In this document: piece after piece, positions 26,210-33,776 of the stretch
Numbering within the stretch: the first letter of the stretch is position 1
How the letters are laid out: the number at the start of each line of letters is the position of its first letter
Assembly (NCBI GenBank): GCA_019637315.1
Contig: JAHBVU010000006.1
Coordinates: 1 to 64,000 of the forward strand
From: Gemmatimonadales bacterium
Lineage (GTDB): Bacteria; Gemmatimonadota; Gemmatimonadetes; Gemmatimonadales; GWC2-71-9
Direction: 5' to 3'
DNA length: 64,000 nucleotides
The notes under the pieces: generated by a model
What the model saw: only the letters and a program-made list of their open reading frames with translations
Databases searched by the model: none
What the model was told of the DNA's origin: nothing
Translations under genes and position numbers: made by a program

Positions 26210-28023
26210 GCAAGCTCCTCCACGGATCGGAATTGCAGGTCGTGCAACCGGCGATAGAGCCCGCCGTTGGCGAGGAGAGCGAGGTGGGTGCCCCGCTCGA
26301 TGATCCGGCCCCCATCCAGGACGAGGATCTCATCCGCATGTTGCACGGTCGCAAGCCGGTGCGCAACCACCAGCACCGTCCGGTCCTGCATCAGGCGGTC
26401 GATCGCTTCCTGGACCAGCCGCTCGGACTCGGTATCGAGGGCGCTGGTGGCTTCGTCGAGAATCAGAATCGGCGGGTCGCGCAGCAGGGCCCGCGCAATC
26501 GCAATCCGCTGACGTTGTCCGCCCGAGAGCCGGGTACCCCGCTCACCAAGCAGGGTGTCGAACCCCTGCGGCAAGGACTGAATGAACTCCAGTGCATTGG
26601 CTGCGCGCGCGGCCTGCTCGACCTGCTCTCGGGTGGCACCGGGTCGACCATAGGCAATGTTGGCGTGCACCGTATCGTTGAGGACGACCGTTTCCTGACT
26701 CACCAGGCCGATCAGACCGCGCAACGAAGCCCGGCTCAGCTCCGTGAGCGGCACCCCGTCGAGCCGGATGGCGCCTGCGGTCGGATCGTGGAACCGGGCA
26801 ACCAGTTCGAGCAAGGTCGTCTTACCCGCCCCCGAGGGACCGACCACCGCCACCACATGGCCCTTGGGAACGACGAACGAGACCTCGTCGAGCACGGTAT
26901 CCCGATCGTAACGGAAGCCGACTCGATCGAAAACGAGCTCGCGTTCGAAGCCCGCCTCGCGCGCCCCGGACGCATCGGTTTCCGTAGCGGGGCGGTCGAG
27001 CCAGGCAAAGACGCGCTCCGCACTGGCCAGCGCAATTGCCATGACCGTGGGGAACTGCGAGAGCGCTTTGATCGGCGCCATCATCTTGAGTGCAATGACG
27101 AGAAAGCCGATCGTGACCTCGGGACTCAACTCGGCGCCGATGACGGCCGGGTTGGCCGCAGCCCAGATGATCAGGATGATGACGAACCCGCCGAAGATTT
27201 CGCTGACCGGATGGCTGAGCGACGAGAACCGTTGGGTGCGGATGTAGCGCTTCCGATACCGATCGGCCTGCTCCGCGAAGGTGTCGACTTCATACCCCTC
27301 GGCGCCGTACCCGCGAATCAGCTTGATGGCACCCAGCCGCTCGGTCACCGTCGAGGTCAGGAGACCCCGCTCCTCGGCAAACTCACCCGCGTGGCGCCTG
27401 AGCCGGCGCAGCAACTGTTGGATCCCGATGACCAGGATCGGCGCCGCCGCGAGCGTCAGAGCCGTCAGCCGCCATGAGATTCCGGCCAGGATCCAGAGCG
27501 AAACCAGAATCAGCACCAGATTCTGAAAGAACGACGCCAGCGCGGCCGTGACCGCCTGCTTGCTCTGGTCGGCATCCGAGATCACGCCCGAAATGAGCTG
27601 TCCCTGGCGGGTCCGCTGAAAGAAGCCGAGATCGATGGACAGGAGGTGGCGGTAGAGCTTGACCCGAAGGTCGCGAACCAGGCCTTCCTGAACCGCGACC
27701 GAGAGCTGTGACGCTGCGTACGTGAAGAAATTCTTGAGCACGAGGCCGGCCAGCAGCAAGATGACCAGGCGGGTGCCTGCCGTGGCCCGGTCGGCCCCGC
27801 CGATCAGGGGTTCGAGCAATCGGCTGGTAATGGCTTCGAGTTCGGTGCTGCCGGGCGCCAGGGCTCCCGCCGTGCCAAACAGCGTCTTGAGCAGCGGTAT
27901 CAGAATGACGATCGTGGCGCCGTCGAGCACCGATGCCACCAGGGTGGCGCCAAGGCCAAGACCGAACAAACCCCAGTACGGCCGAGCGACCTGAAAGAGG
28001 CGTTTCGCGACATTCCGCTGCAT
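26206..28023 (-). CDS. ABC exporter, MsbA/lipid-flippase type (permease fused to ATPase)
   Basis: A 605-aa half-transporter with six predicted membrane segments in the first 320 residues and one ATPase domain: Walker A GPSGAGKT (395-402), Q-loop VSQET, signature LSGGQ (499-503), Walker B ILILDEATS (523-527 for DEATS) and switch His in VVAHRLATV. As first gene of a glycosyltransferase operon it probably flips a lipid-linked glycan or lipid A precursor. The ATG at 28023 was preferred over upstream starts because it gives the normal family N-terminus and follows a -10-like TAGCTT by 7 nt. Confidence 0.92.
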   Translation of the reverse strand: MQRNVAKRLFQVARPYWGLFGLGLGATLVASVLDGATIVILIPLLKTLFGTAGALAPGSTELEAITSRLLEPLIGGADRATAGTRLVILLLAGLVLKNFFTYAASQLSVAVQEGLVRDLRVKLYRHLLSIDLGFFQRTRQGQLISGVISDADQSKQAVTAALASFFQNLVLILVSLWILAGISWRLTALTLAAAPILVIGIQQLLRRLRRHAGEFAEERGLLTSTVTERLGAIKLIRGYGAEGYEVDTFAEQADRYRKRYIRTQRFSSLSHPVSEIFGGFVIILIIWAAANPAVIGAELSPEVTIGFLVIALKMMAPIKALSQFPTVMAIALASAERVFAWLDRPATETDASGAREAGFERELVFDRVGFRYDRDTVLDEVSFVVPKGHVVAVVGPSGAGKTTLLELVARFHDPTAGAIRLDGVPLTELSRASLRGLIGLVSQETVVLNDTVHANIAYGRPGATREQVEQAARAANALEFIQSLPQGFDTLLGERGTRLSGGQRQRIAIARALLRDPPILILDEATSALDTESERLVQEAIDRLMQDRTVLVVAHRLATVQHADEILVLDGGRIIERGTHLALLANGGLYRRLHDLQFRSVEELA

Positions 28024-28030
28024 GAGGTAG

Positions 28031-28036
28031 AAGCTA
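28031..28036 (-). promoter_or_regulatory. -10 box TAGCTT of the glycan operon
   Basis: TAGCTT on the minus strand ends 7 nt before the exporter ATG and no ribosome site intervenes. The surrounding bases ATTAGCTTCT are the same as before the PBP gene start near 14890. Confidence 0.4.
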
Positions 28037-28084
28037 ATTGGACCGTTATCTTTCGGTCCCTTTTCCCGGCGCATCGACGCACTC

Positions 28085-29092
28085 GTGGCTCCTCGCATTC
28101 TCGTGGTTCGGATGAGCTCTCTGGGCGACATCCTGCTCACCACTCCCCTGCTCCGCGCCCTCCGGACCCGCCATCCGGACGCCTGGATCAGCTATGTGAC
28201 CAAGACGGTCTTCACGCCGCTCCTGGCCGACAACCCGCGGATCGACGAGCTGATACCCTACGATCCGGGTCAGCCCCTGAGCGTCCTGGTCGATCGCCTC
28301 AAGGCGGGCGTGTACACGCATCGGCTGGATCTCCACGGCAGTTTGCGGAGTCGGGCTCTCCGGCTTCGCGTGCCGGGCACCTGGCGGGGTTATCCCAAGC
28401 ATCGCCTGGCCCGGACCCTTCTGATCCGGACCAAGCGGAACGTCTACCGGGACCCGCGACCCGTGGTGGAGCGGTACTTCGATGCCGCTCGCGACCTGGA
28501 CGTTCAGCCGGACGGCAAGCCGCTCGAGTTCTTCATTCGTCGGGAAATGCTCGACCAGGCCGCTGACTTCCTGAGTCACCACAGCCTGGGCCAGGATCGG
28601 AGTCTGGTTGCCGTCTGCCCGGGCGCACAGCACGCAACCAAGCGCTGGCCCGTACGCCACTGGCAGGACCTGGTGACACGGCTGACGGCTCGCGGCTACG
28701 ATGTCGTCGTCCTCGGCGGCCCGGCCGAGCGCGAGATCGGCGAGGAGATCGCAGCTGCTGGCGCCGAACGCGCAGCCAGCGCTGCGGGGAGGTTCGAGAT
28801 CGGCGTTTCGGCCGCCCTGCTCAAGCGATCGGCGCGCGCCGTCAGCGGCGATTCAGGCCTGCTCCACCTCGCCACCGCAGTCGGCACTCCGTTGGTCGGC
28901 CTGTATGGCCCGACGGTCCGTCCCTTTGGGTTCTACCCCTACCAGGCCAGGGCCACCGCGCTCGAGTTGCCGCTCGACTGCCGGCCCTGCAGCAAGATGG
29001 GCGGACCGGTCTGCCCCCTGGGCCATCACCGGTGCCTGGTCGACATTGCGCCAGACCAGGTATTCGAAGCTGTTCGCAAGGTGCCCCGGTGA
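28085..29092 (+). CDS. Glycosyltransferase family 9 (lipopolysaccharide heptosyltransferase-like)
   Basis: A 335-aa GT-B enzyme resembling WaaC/WaaF, which add heptose to LPS inner core. It starts with GTG (VAPRILVVRMSSLGDILLTTPLLRAL, the family's classic opening) and has ADNPRIDELI, VCPGAQHATKRWP, and the donor-site DSGLLHLATAVGTPLVGLYGPT. A closing cysteine-rich stretch (CRPCSKMGGPVCPLGHHRC) is common in the family. It is divergent from the ABC exporter operon and overlaps the next gene by 4 bp. Confidence 0.92.
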   Translation: MAPRILVVRMSSLGDILLTTPLLRALRTRHPDAWISYVTKTVFTPLLADNPRIDELIPYDPGQPLSVLVDRLKAGVYTHRLDLHGSLRSRALRLRVPGTWRGYPKHRLARTLLIRTKRNVYRDPRPVVERYFDAARDLDVQPDGKPLEFFIRREMLDQAADFLSHHSLGQDRSLVAVCPGAQHATKRWPVRHWQDLVTRLTARGYDVVVLGGPAEREIGEEIAAAGAERAASAAGRFEIGVSAALLKRSARAVSGDSGLLHLATAVGTPLVGLYGPTVRPFGFYPYQARATALELPLDCRPCSKMGGPVCPLGHHRCLVDIAPDQVFEAVRKVPR

Positions 29093-29457
29093 GCCCGCTC
29101 CCCACCGCCGCTCGGTCCCTGGCCGAACAGATGGCTGAGGCGCGCCGGGGCCCCCGCCGCGACGCCCTGTTCGGGCTCTGGCTTACTCTTCGGGTCATCC
29201 AGGACCTGCCCGTCGCCGGCGTCGTCGACCGCCCATATCGCCGTCGGGTTGCCCTGCTGTCAAAACGCCTCTCGAGCCTGACCATGGCTCCCGGCCTCAA
29301 GCGCGCACTGATGAGCACGGTGACCGAACTCGAGACCGCCGACCGAAGCCACGGCCAGGCGCTCCTGACCGGACTCGCCGCCGCAGTCCGCGACCCGCTG
29401 GGTGCCGAAACGGCCGAAGTGCTCCAGCGCGCCGCACGGGGGTTCGCTGGCCCCTAG
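29089..29457 (+). CDS. Hypothetical protein coupled to the heptosyltransferase gene
   Basis: A 122-aa protein starting at GTG inside the GTGA overlap with the GT9 gene. It is Arg/Leu/Ala-rich and mostly helical by composition, with no signal peptide, membrane segment or Cys motif. Typical stretch: LRVIQDLPVAGVVDRPYRRR. It does not match a family I recognise. The tight coupling argues it is real and acts with the glycosyltransferase or is expressed with it. Confidence 0.6.
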   Translation: MSPLPTAARSLAEQMAEARRGPRRDALFGLWLTLRVIQDLPVAGVVDRPYRRRVALLSKRLSSLTMAPGLKRALMSTVTELETADRSHGQALLTGLAAAVRDPLGAETAEVLQRAARGFAGP

Positions 29458-29511
29458 AGGAACACCCGCCGGGGCTCTAATTTGCGTCCCGACCCGAGCG
29501 AAAGGACGTGG

Positions 29512-30261
29512 ATGGCCGGCCATAGCAAATGGAAGCAGATCAAGCGGAAAAAAGCCGTTACGGACTCCCGCCGGGCTTCGACGTGGACCAAATGCATTCG
29601 GGAAATCACCGTGGCCGCCAAAGCTGGCGGCGGCGATCCCGGCGGCAATCCACGGCTCCGCACGGCAATCGACGCAGCTCGGGCAGTGAACATGCCCAAC
29701 GACAACATCGATCGCGCCATCAAGAAGGGCACCGGTGAACTCGAGGGCGCGGTCTACGAAGAGGTGAGTTACGAAGGCTACGGGCCTGGCGGCGTTGCCA
29801 TCTATGTCGAAGGCACGACCGACAACGCCAACCGAACCGTGGCAGAGGTTCGTCACGCCTTTACCCGCAACGGGGGCAACCTCGGCGCATCGAACTCCGT
29901 GGCGTGGATGTTCGATCGGAAGGGGCTGCTCAACCTCGAGGCCAGTCGATCCGCCGAGGACCAGACCTTGGAGGATGCGCTGGAAGCCGGCGCCGAGGAC
30001 TTCGCCCGCGAGGGCGACTACTACGTGGTGACAACCGCGCCGTTCGATCTGCACACCGTGCAGGACGCGCTCAAGGCCAAGGGCTACGCGATCGAGTCGG
30101 CCGAGATCGCGATGGTTCCGCAAAACACCGTCAAGGTCGAGGGCGACGACGCGACCAAGCTGATCAAACTGATCGAGATGCTCGAAGAGCAAGAGGACGT
30201 GTCGAAAGTCTTTGCCAACTTCGACATCGATGCCGACGCACTGGTGGAAGCGGAGGGGTGA
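29512..30261 (+). CDS. yebC: YebC/PmpR family protein (translation or transcription factor)
   Basis: A 249-aa cytosolic protein with the conserved opening MAGHSKWKQIKRKKAVTDSRR and the family's LRTAIDAARAVNMPNDNIDRAIKKG block, then YEEVSYEGYGPGG. Members are reported as DNA-binding regulators and, more recently, as ribosome-stalling relief factors. The ATG at 29512 follows AAAGGA, and an in-frame upstream start was rejected because the family begins at MAGHSKW. It is the first gene of the ruv operon and overlaps ruvC as GTGA. Confidence 0.95.
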   Translation: MAGHSKWKQIKRKKAVTDSRRASTWTKCIREITVAAKAGGGDPGGNPRLRTAIDAARAVNMPNDNIDRAIKKGTGELEGAVYEEVSYEGYGPGGVAIYVEGTTDNANRTVAEVRHAFTRNGGNLGASNSVAWMFDRKGLLNLEASRSAEDQTLEDALEAGAEDFAREGDYYVVTTAPFDLHTVQDALKAKGYAIESAEIAMVPQNTVKVEGDDATKLIKLIEMLEEQEDVSKVFANFDIDADALVEAEG

Positions 30262-30767
30262 AACCCAAGCTGCCGGTCACCATCCTCGGCATCGACCCCG
30301 GTACCGGTCTGATCGGCTTCGGGGTGGTGACGCGTGACGAGCCGGGGCGGATGGGGCGGTTGATCGAGTGCGGGGTGATCCGCACGTCGCCAGGGTCGGC
30401 GCTGCCGGACCGCTTGAAAACGATCCATGAAGGGTTGAGTGAGCTGGTTGCCCGTCACGCGCCGACTGTCCTGGCCGTCGAGGACATCTTCTACGGTAAG
30501 AACGTCCGAACGACCGCAGTGCTCGGCCATGCACGCGGCGTCATTCTGCTCGCCGGCGCGCTCGCTGCGATTCCGGTGTTCGAGTATTCCCCGGCCACGG
30601 TCAAAAAGACCATTGTCGGCCGAGGTGCAGCACTCAAACCGCAGGTGGGCTTCATGGTTGCCAAGCTGCTCGGTCTCAAAGCCGCGCCCAAACCGGCCGA
30701 CGCGGCCGATGCGGTTGCGGTTGCCATGACGCACCTGCTGCTCGACCGAACCCGGAGCCTCCGATGA
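30258..30767 (+). CDS. ruvC: Holliday junction resolvase RuvC
   Basis: A 169-aa endonuclease that cuts Holliday junctions made by recombination. Acidic residues are Asp13 (LGIDPGTG), Glu75 (AVEDIFYGKN) and the C-terminal pair Asp148/Asp151 (ADAADAVAVAMTH). The GTG start at 30258 overlaps the yebC stop by 4 bp. The stop overlaps ruvA as ATGA. Confidence 0.96.
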   Translation: MKPKLPVTILGIDPGTGLIGFGVVTRDEPGRMGRLIECGVIRTSPGSALPDRLKTIHEGLSELVARHAPTVLAVEDIFYGKNVRTTAVLGHARGVILLAGALAAIPVFEYSPATVKKTIVGRGAALKPQVGFMVAKLLGLKAAPKPADAADAVAVAMTHLLLDRTRSLR

Positions 30768-31378
30768 TTGCGGTCGTGGCCGGCGTGCTCTCCGCCCGCG
30801 TGGGCGACGCCATCATTCTGCAGACCGACGGCGGCGTCGGCTACGAGGTTACGGTTCCGCTCGGTGTGATGGAGCGACTGCCTCCGGTGGGCCAGCGCGC
30901 CGCTCTGCATACGGAGCTGGTCATTCGGGAAGATGCCTGGACCCTGTACGGCTTCGATCGACCCGGCGACCGTGTCATCTTTCAGCGGCTGCTGACCGCC
31001 AGCGGGTTCGGCCCCAAGCTCGCCCTGGCCGTGCTCTCGAGCCTGGGACCCGAGCGGGCGGTGCGCTCGATCCAGGGCAAGGACGTTGCCGCGCTTTCGA
31101 CCGTTCCGGGCATCGGCCGGAAGAAAGCGGAGCGGCTGATCCTCGAGCTACACGATCGTTTTGCCGACCTGGCGATCGAGCCGAGCGGACTGCGGACCAC
31201 GCCCTCCGCAGCCGACGAAGCGGCCCGCGCACTCGTTGCACTGGGCTACCTGCCGGCGCAAGCCGACGAAGCGATTCGCGCCGCGCTTGGTGCGAACGCC
31301 GAAGGCGATTCGGCGTCGCTGATTCGCCGAGCGCTTCAGATACTGACTGCCCCGAAGGGCAAAGGAGGACGTCCGTGA
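30764..31378 (+). CDS. ruvA: Holliday junction branch migration protein RuvA
   Basis: A 204-aa protein whose tetramer holds the four-way junction for RuvB. Domain I is an OB-fold with GYEVTVPLGV; domain II carries two helix-hairpin-helix motifs (TASGFGPKLALAVLS and STVPGIGRKKAERLILEL); domain III, which contacts RuvB, is at about 155-200 after a Pro/Ser linker. It overlaps the zinc-ribbon gene by 4 bp (GTGA). Confidence 0.96.
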   Translation: MIAVVAGVLSARVGDAIILQTDGGVGYEVTVPLGVMERLPPVGQRAALHTELVIREDAWTLYGFDRPGDRVIFQRLLTASGFGPKLALAVLSSLGPERAVRSIQGKDVAALSTVPGIGRKKAERLILELHDRFADLAIEPSGLRTTPSAADEAARALVALGYLPAQADEAIRAALGANAEGDSASLIRRALQILTAPKGKGGRP

Positions 31379-31584
31379 CCGCACCCATCATTCCGCTTCC
31401 CGGCAGCGTGGCCCGAGCGCCGCGCGTCACCGCCGAGTGGCAGTGCACCAAGTGCGGGGTGACCAACCGCAAGTTTCTGCCCGCCGGCACGCCGGTGGCG
31501 CAGGACAAGTGCGTCACCTGCCACAGCAAGCATACGATCTGGCCAGGCGACCGTCCGGTGCGCTGGTACTCCGAGCCCGCCTGA
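31375..31584 (+). CDS. Small zinc-ribbon protein inside the ruv operon
   Basis: A 69-aa protein starting with GTG in a 4-bp overlap with ruvA and ending 13 bp before ruvB. It has two CxxC knuckles (Cys24/Cys27 in WQCTKCG and Cys46/Cys49 in DKCVTCH) separated by 18 residues, the geometry of a zinc ribbon, with an aromatic tail [13 protein letters not shown]. No name is known to me. The position and translational coupling make it a candidate accessory of RuvAB or simply a co-expressed gene. Confidence 0.8.
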   Translation: MTAPIIPLPGSVARAPRVTAEWQCTKCGVTNRKFLPAGTPVAQDKCVTCHSKHTIWPGDRPVRWYSEPA

Positions 31585-31597
31585 TCGGCCGTCGACG

Positions 31598-32626
31598 GTG
31601 ACGCGCGTCGAGATCACGACTCCGGACGAACTTCCCGAAGAGAGCGGTGCCGACGCGGCGCTCCGCCCTTCTCGGCTCGATGACTTTATCGGGCAGGAAG
31701 GAGTCAAAGGGTCGCTGCAGATTGCAATCGACGCGGCGCGCGGTCGTCGGGACACGCTCGACCATATCCTGTTCTTTGGCCCGCCCGGGCTCGGCAAAAC
31801 GACACTGGCCATGCTGATGGCTCGCGAAATGGGCGTCCAGATTCGGACCACCTCCGGCCCGGTCCTCGAAAAACCCGGCGACCTGGTTGGCCTGCTCACC
31901 GGACTCGGCCGCGGCGACATCCTCTTCATCGACGAAATCCATCGGCTGCGTCCGGTGCTGGAAGAGTTCCTCTATCCCGCGATGGAGGATTTCCGGGTCG
32001 ATGTTCGGATTGCCGAGGGACCGAATGCCCAGACCATCCCAATGGCCATCGAGCCCTTCACGCTGGTGGGAGCCACCACCCGATTCGGCCAGCTGACGCC
32101 GCCGATGCGGGCTCGGTTCGGGATCGTCGAACGACTCAATTTCTACGGCGCCGACGACCTGGCGCGGATCGTCACTCGCTCGGCCGGGCTCCTTGGCGTA
32201 CCAACCGAGGAATCCGGCGCGCTCGAAATCGCGCGGCGGAGCCGAGGCACTCCGCGCATTGCCAATCGCCTGCTGCGCCGGGTGCGGGACTATGCCCAGG
32301 TTCGGGCCGATGGCGTGATAACCGCGGACGTGGCAGGACGGGCGCTGGCGCGGCTCAACGTCGACGAATTCGGGCTCGACGACATGGATGCCCGGATCCT
32401 GACCACCATCATCGAGAAGTACGGCGGCGGTCCGGTCGGCCTGCAGACGCTAGGCGCAGCCGTCGGCGAGGACAGCGGCACCCTCGAAGAAGTCTACGAG
32501 CCCTATCTCCTCCAGCAAGGCTTTCTCGAACGAACCCCGCGTGGTCGAGTCGCGACCGGCGCGGCCTATCGCCGCTTCGGGATGACGCCGCCGGCCGGTA
32601 GCACCGGCCAGGGCTCGCTGCTGTAA
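31598..32626 (+). CDS. ruvB: Holliday junction branch migration ATPase RuvB
   Basis: A 342-aa AAA+ motor that drives branch migration with RuvA. Walker A is GPPGLGKTT (61-69), Walker B FIDEIH with Asp112/Glu113, followed by sensor GATTRFGQL, the arginine finger region in [10 protein letters not shown] and a winged-helix C-terminus ending [16 protein letters not shown]. The start is GTG. The gap to queA is 14 bp. Confidence 0.97.
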   Translation: MTRVEITTPDELPEESGADAALRPSRLDDFIGQEGVKGSLQIAIDAARGRRDTLDHILFFGPPGLGKTTLAMLMAREMGVQIRTTSGPVLEKPGDLVGLLTGLGRGDILFIDEIHRLRPVLEEFLYPAMEDFRVDVRIAEGPNAQTIPMAIEPFTLVGATTRFGQLTPPMRARFGIVERLNFYGADDLARIVTRSAGLLGVPTEESGALEIARRSRGTPRIANRLLRRVRDYAQVRADGVITADVAGRALARLNVDEFGLDDMDARILTTIIEKYGGGPVGLQTLGAAVGEDSGTLEEVYEPYLLQQGFLERTPRGRVATGAAYRRFGMTPPAGSTGQGSLL

Positions 32627-32640
32627 CGCTGGCAGCCCCG

Positions 32641-33663
32641 ATGCGTGTCGACGATTTCGACTTCGAGCTTCCCCAGGAACTCATTGCCCAGACGCCGGCG
32701 CCCACCAGGCGGCAGAGTCGTCTACTGACCGTGAGGCGCTCGGACGGCACCATCGGCCACGGCGATTTTTCAGCGCTCCTCGAGGAGATGACGGCGGGAG
32801 ACCTCCTCGTCCTCAACTCCACCCGGGTCCGTCATGCACGTCTGCTGGGCACGCGCCCCTCGGGCGCACCTGCGGAGGTTCTGCTGATTCACCCGGGCGC
32901 CGATGGCACCTGGGTCGCGATGGGCAAGCCGGGTCATGCGCTCCGGCCCGGCAAGCGCATCATCCTGGGAGACGGTATCGAGATCGAAACGGTCGAGGTC
33001 CTCGACGGGCCCAACCGCTTGGTTCGCTTCGTCGGCGGCACCGCTGAAGCGGCCATGGCGCAGTTCGGTCGACTGCCGTTGCCGCCGTACATTGCGCGCG
33101 AACCGGACGCGACGGACGAAGACCGCTATCAGACGGTCTTTGCCGATCGGGAAGGCAGCGTTGCCGCGCCGACGGCAGGCCTCCATTTCGATTGGCCGCT
33201 GTTGTCCGCGCTGGAAGCGGCCGGCATCCGGGTCGAGTATCTCGACCTCGAGGTCGGGCCTGGCACCTTCCGTCCGGTCGAGGTCGAGGATCCTCGCGAG
33301 CATCCGATGCACCCCGAGAAGTTCCGGATTCCCGAGCGCCTCGCGGCGGCCGTCGGCGACACCCGCGCATCTGGAAAGGCGGTCTGGGCCGTCGGAACCA
33401 CGGTGGTGCGGTCGCTCGAGGCCGCGGCCGACGAGCAGGGCGCGATCCGGTCGGGGGAGCAGGAAACCAACCTGCTGATTCTGCCTGGCTACCGCTTCAA
33501 GACCGTCGATCGCCTGATTACCAACTTTCACCTCCCCCGCTCGACCCTCTTCATGCTGGTCTCGGCCTTCGGCGGCAGCGAGCTCGTCCTCCGGGCGTAC
33601 CAGACCGCCATTGCCCACCGCTACCGATTCTACTCCTACGGCGATGCGATGCTGATCCGATAG
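32641..33663 (+). CDS. queA: S-adenosylmethionine:tRNA ribosyltransferase-isomerase QueA
   Basis: A 340-aa enzyme that turns preQ1-tRNA into epoxyqueuosine-tRNA, using the ribosyl of SAM. Signatures are DFDFELPQELIAQ at the N-terminus, PTAGLHFDWPLL, and YRFKTVDRLITNFHLPRSTL near the end. Length is normal. It belongs to the yebC-ruv run; the other queuosine gene here, tgt, is 4 kb downstream past the receptor/phytase-like pair. Confidence 0.96.
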   Translation: MRVDDFDFELPQELIAQTPAPTRRQSRLLTVRRSDGTIGHGDFSALLEEMTAGDLLVLNSTRVRHARLLGTRPSGAPAEVLLIHPGADGTWVAMGKPGHALRPGKRIILGDGIEIETVEVLDGPNRLVRFVGGTAEAAMAQFGRLPLPPYIAREPDATDEDRYQTVFADREGSVAAPTAGLHFDWPLLSALEAAGIRVEYLDLEVGPGTFRPVEVEDPREHPMHPEKFRIPERLAAAVGDTRASGKAVWAVGTTVVRSLEAAADEQGAIRSGEQETNLLILPGYRFKTVDRLITNFHLPRSTLFMLVSAFGGSELVLRAYQTAIAHRYRFYSYGDAMLIR

Positions 33664-33776
33664 ACCGGGCCGGTTGCACGATTGTGGCGCGATCGTGATC
33701 CGGGCATCGGCATCCCGGACGACTTTGTGGGCGTCGTGTCACTGACCCTGCTCATTCGTACCGAGGCTCGCATTCC

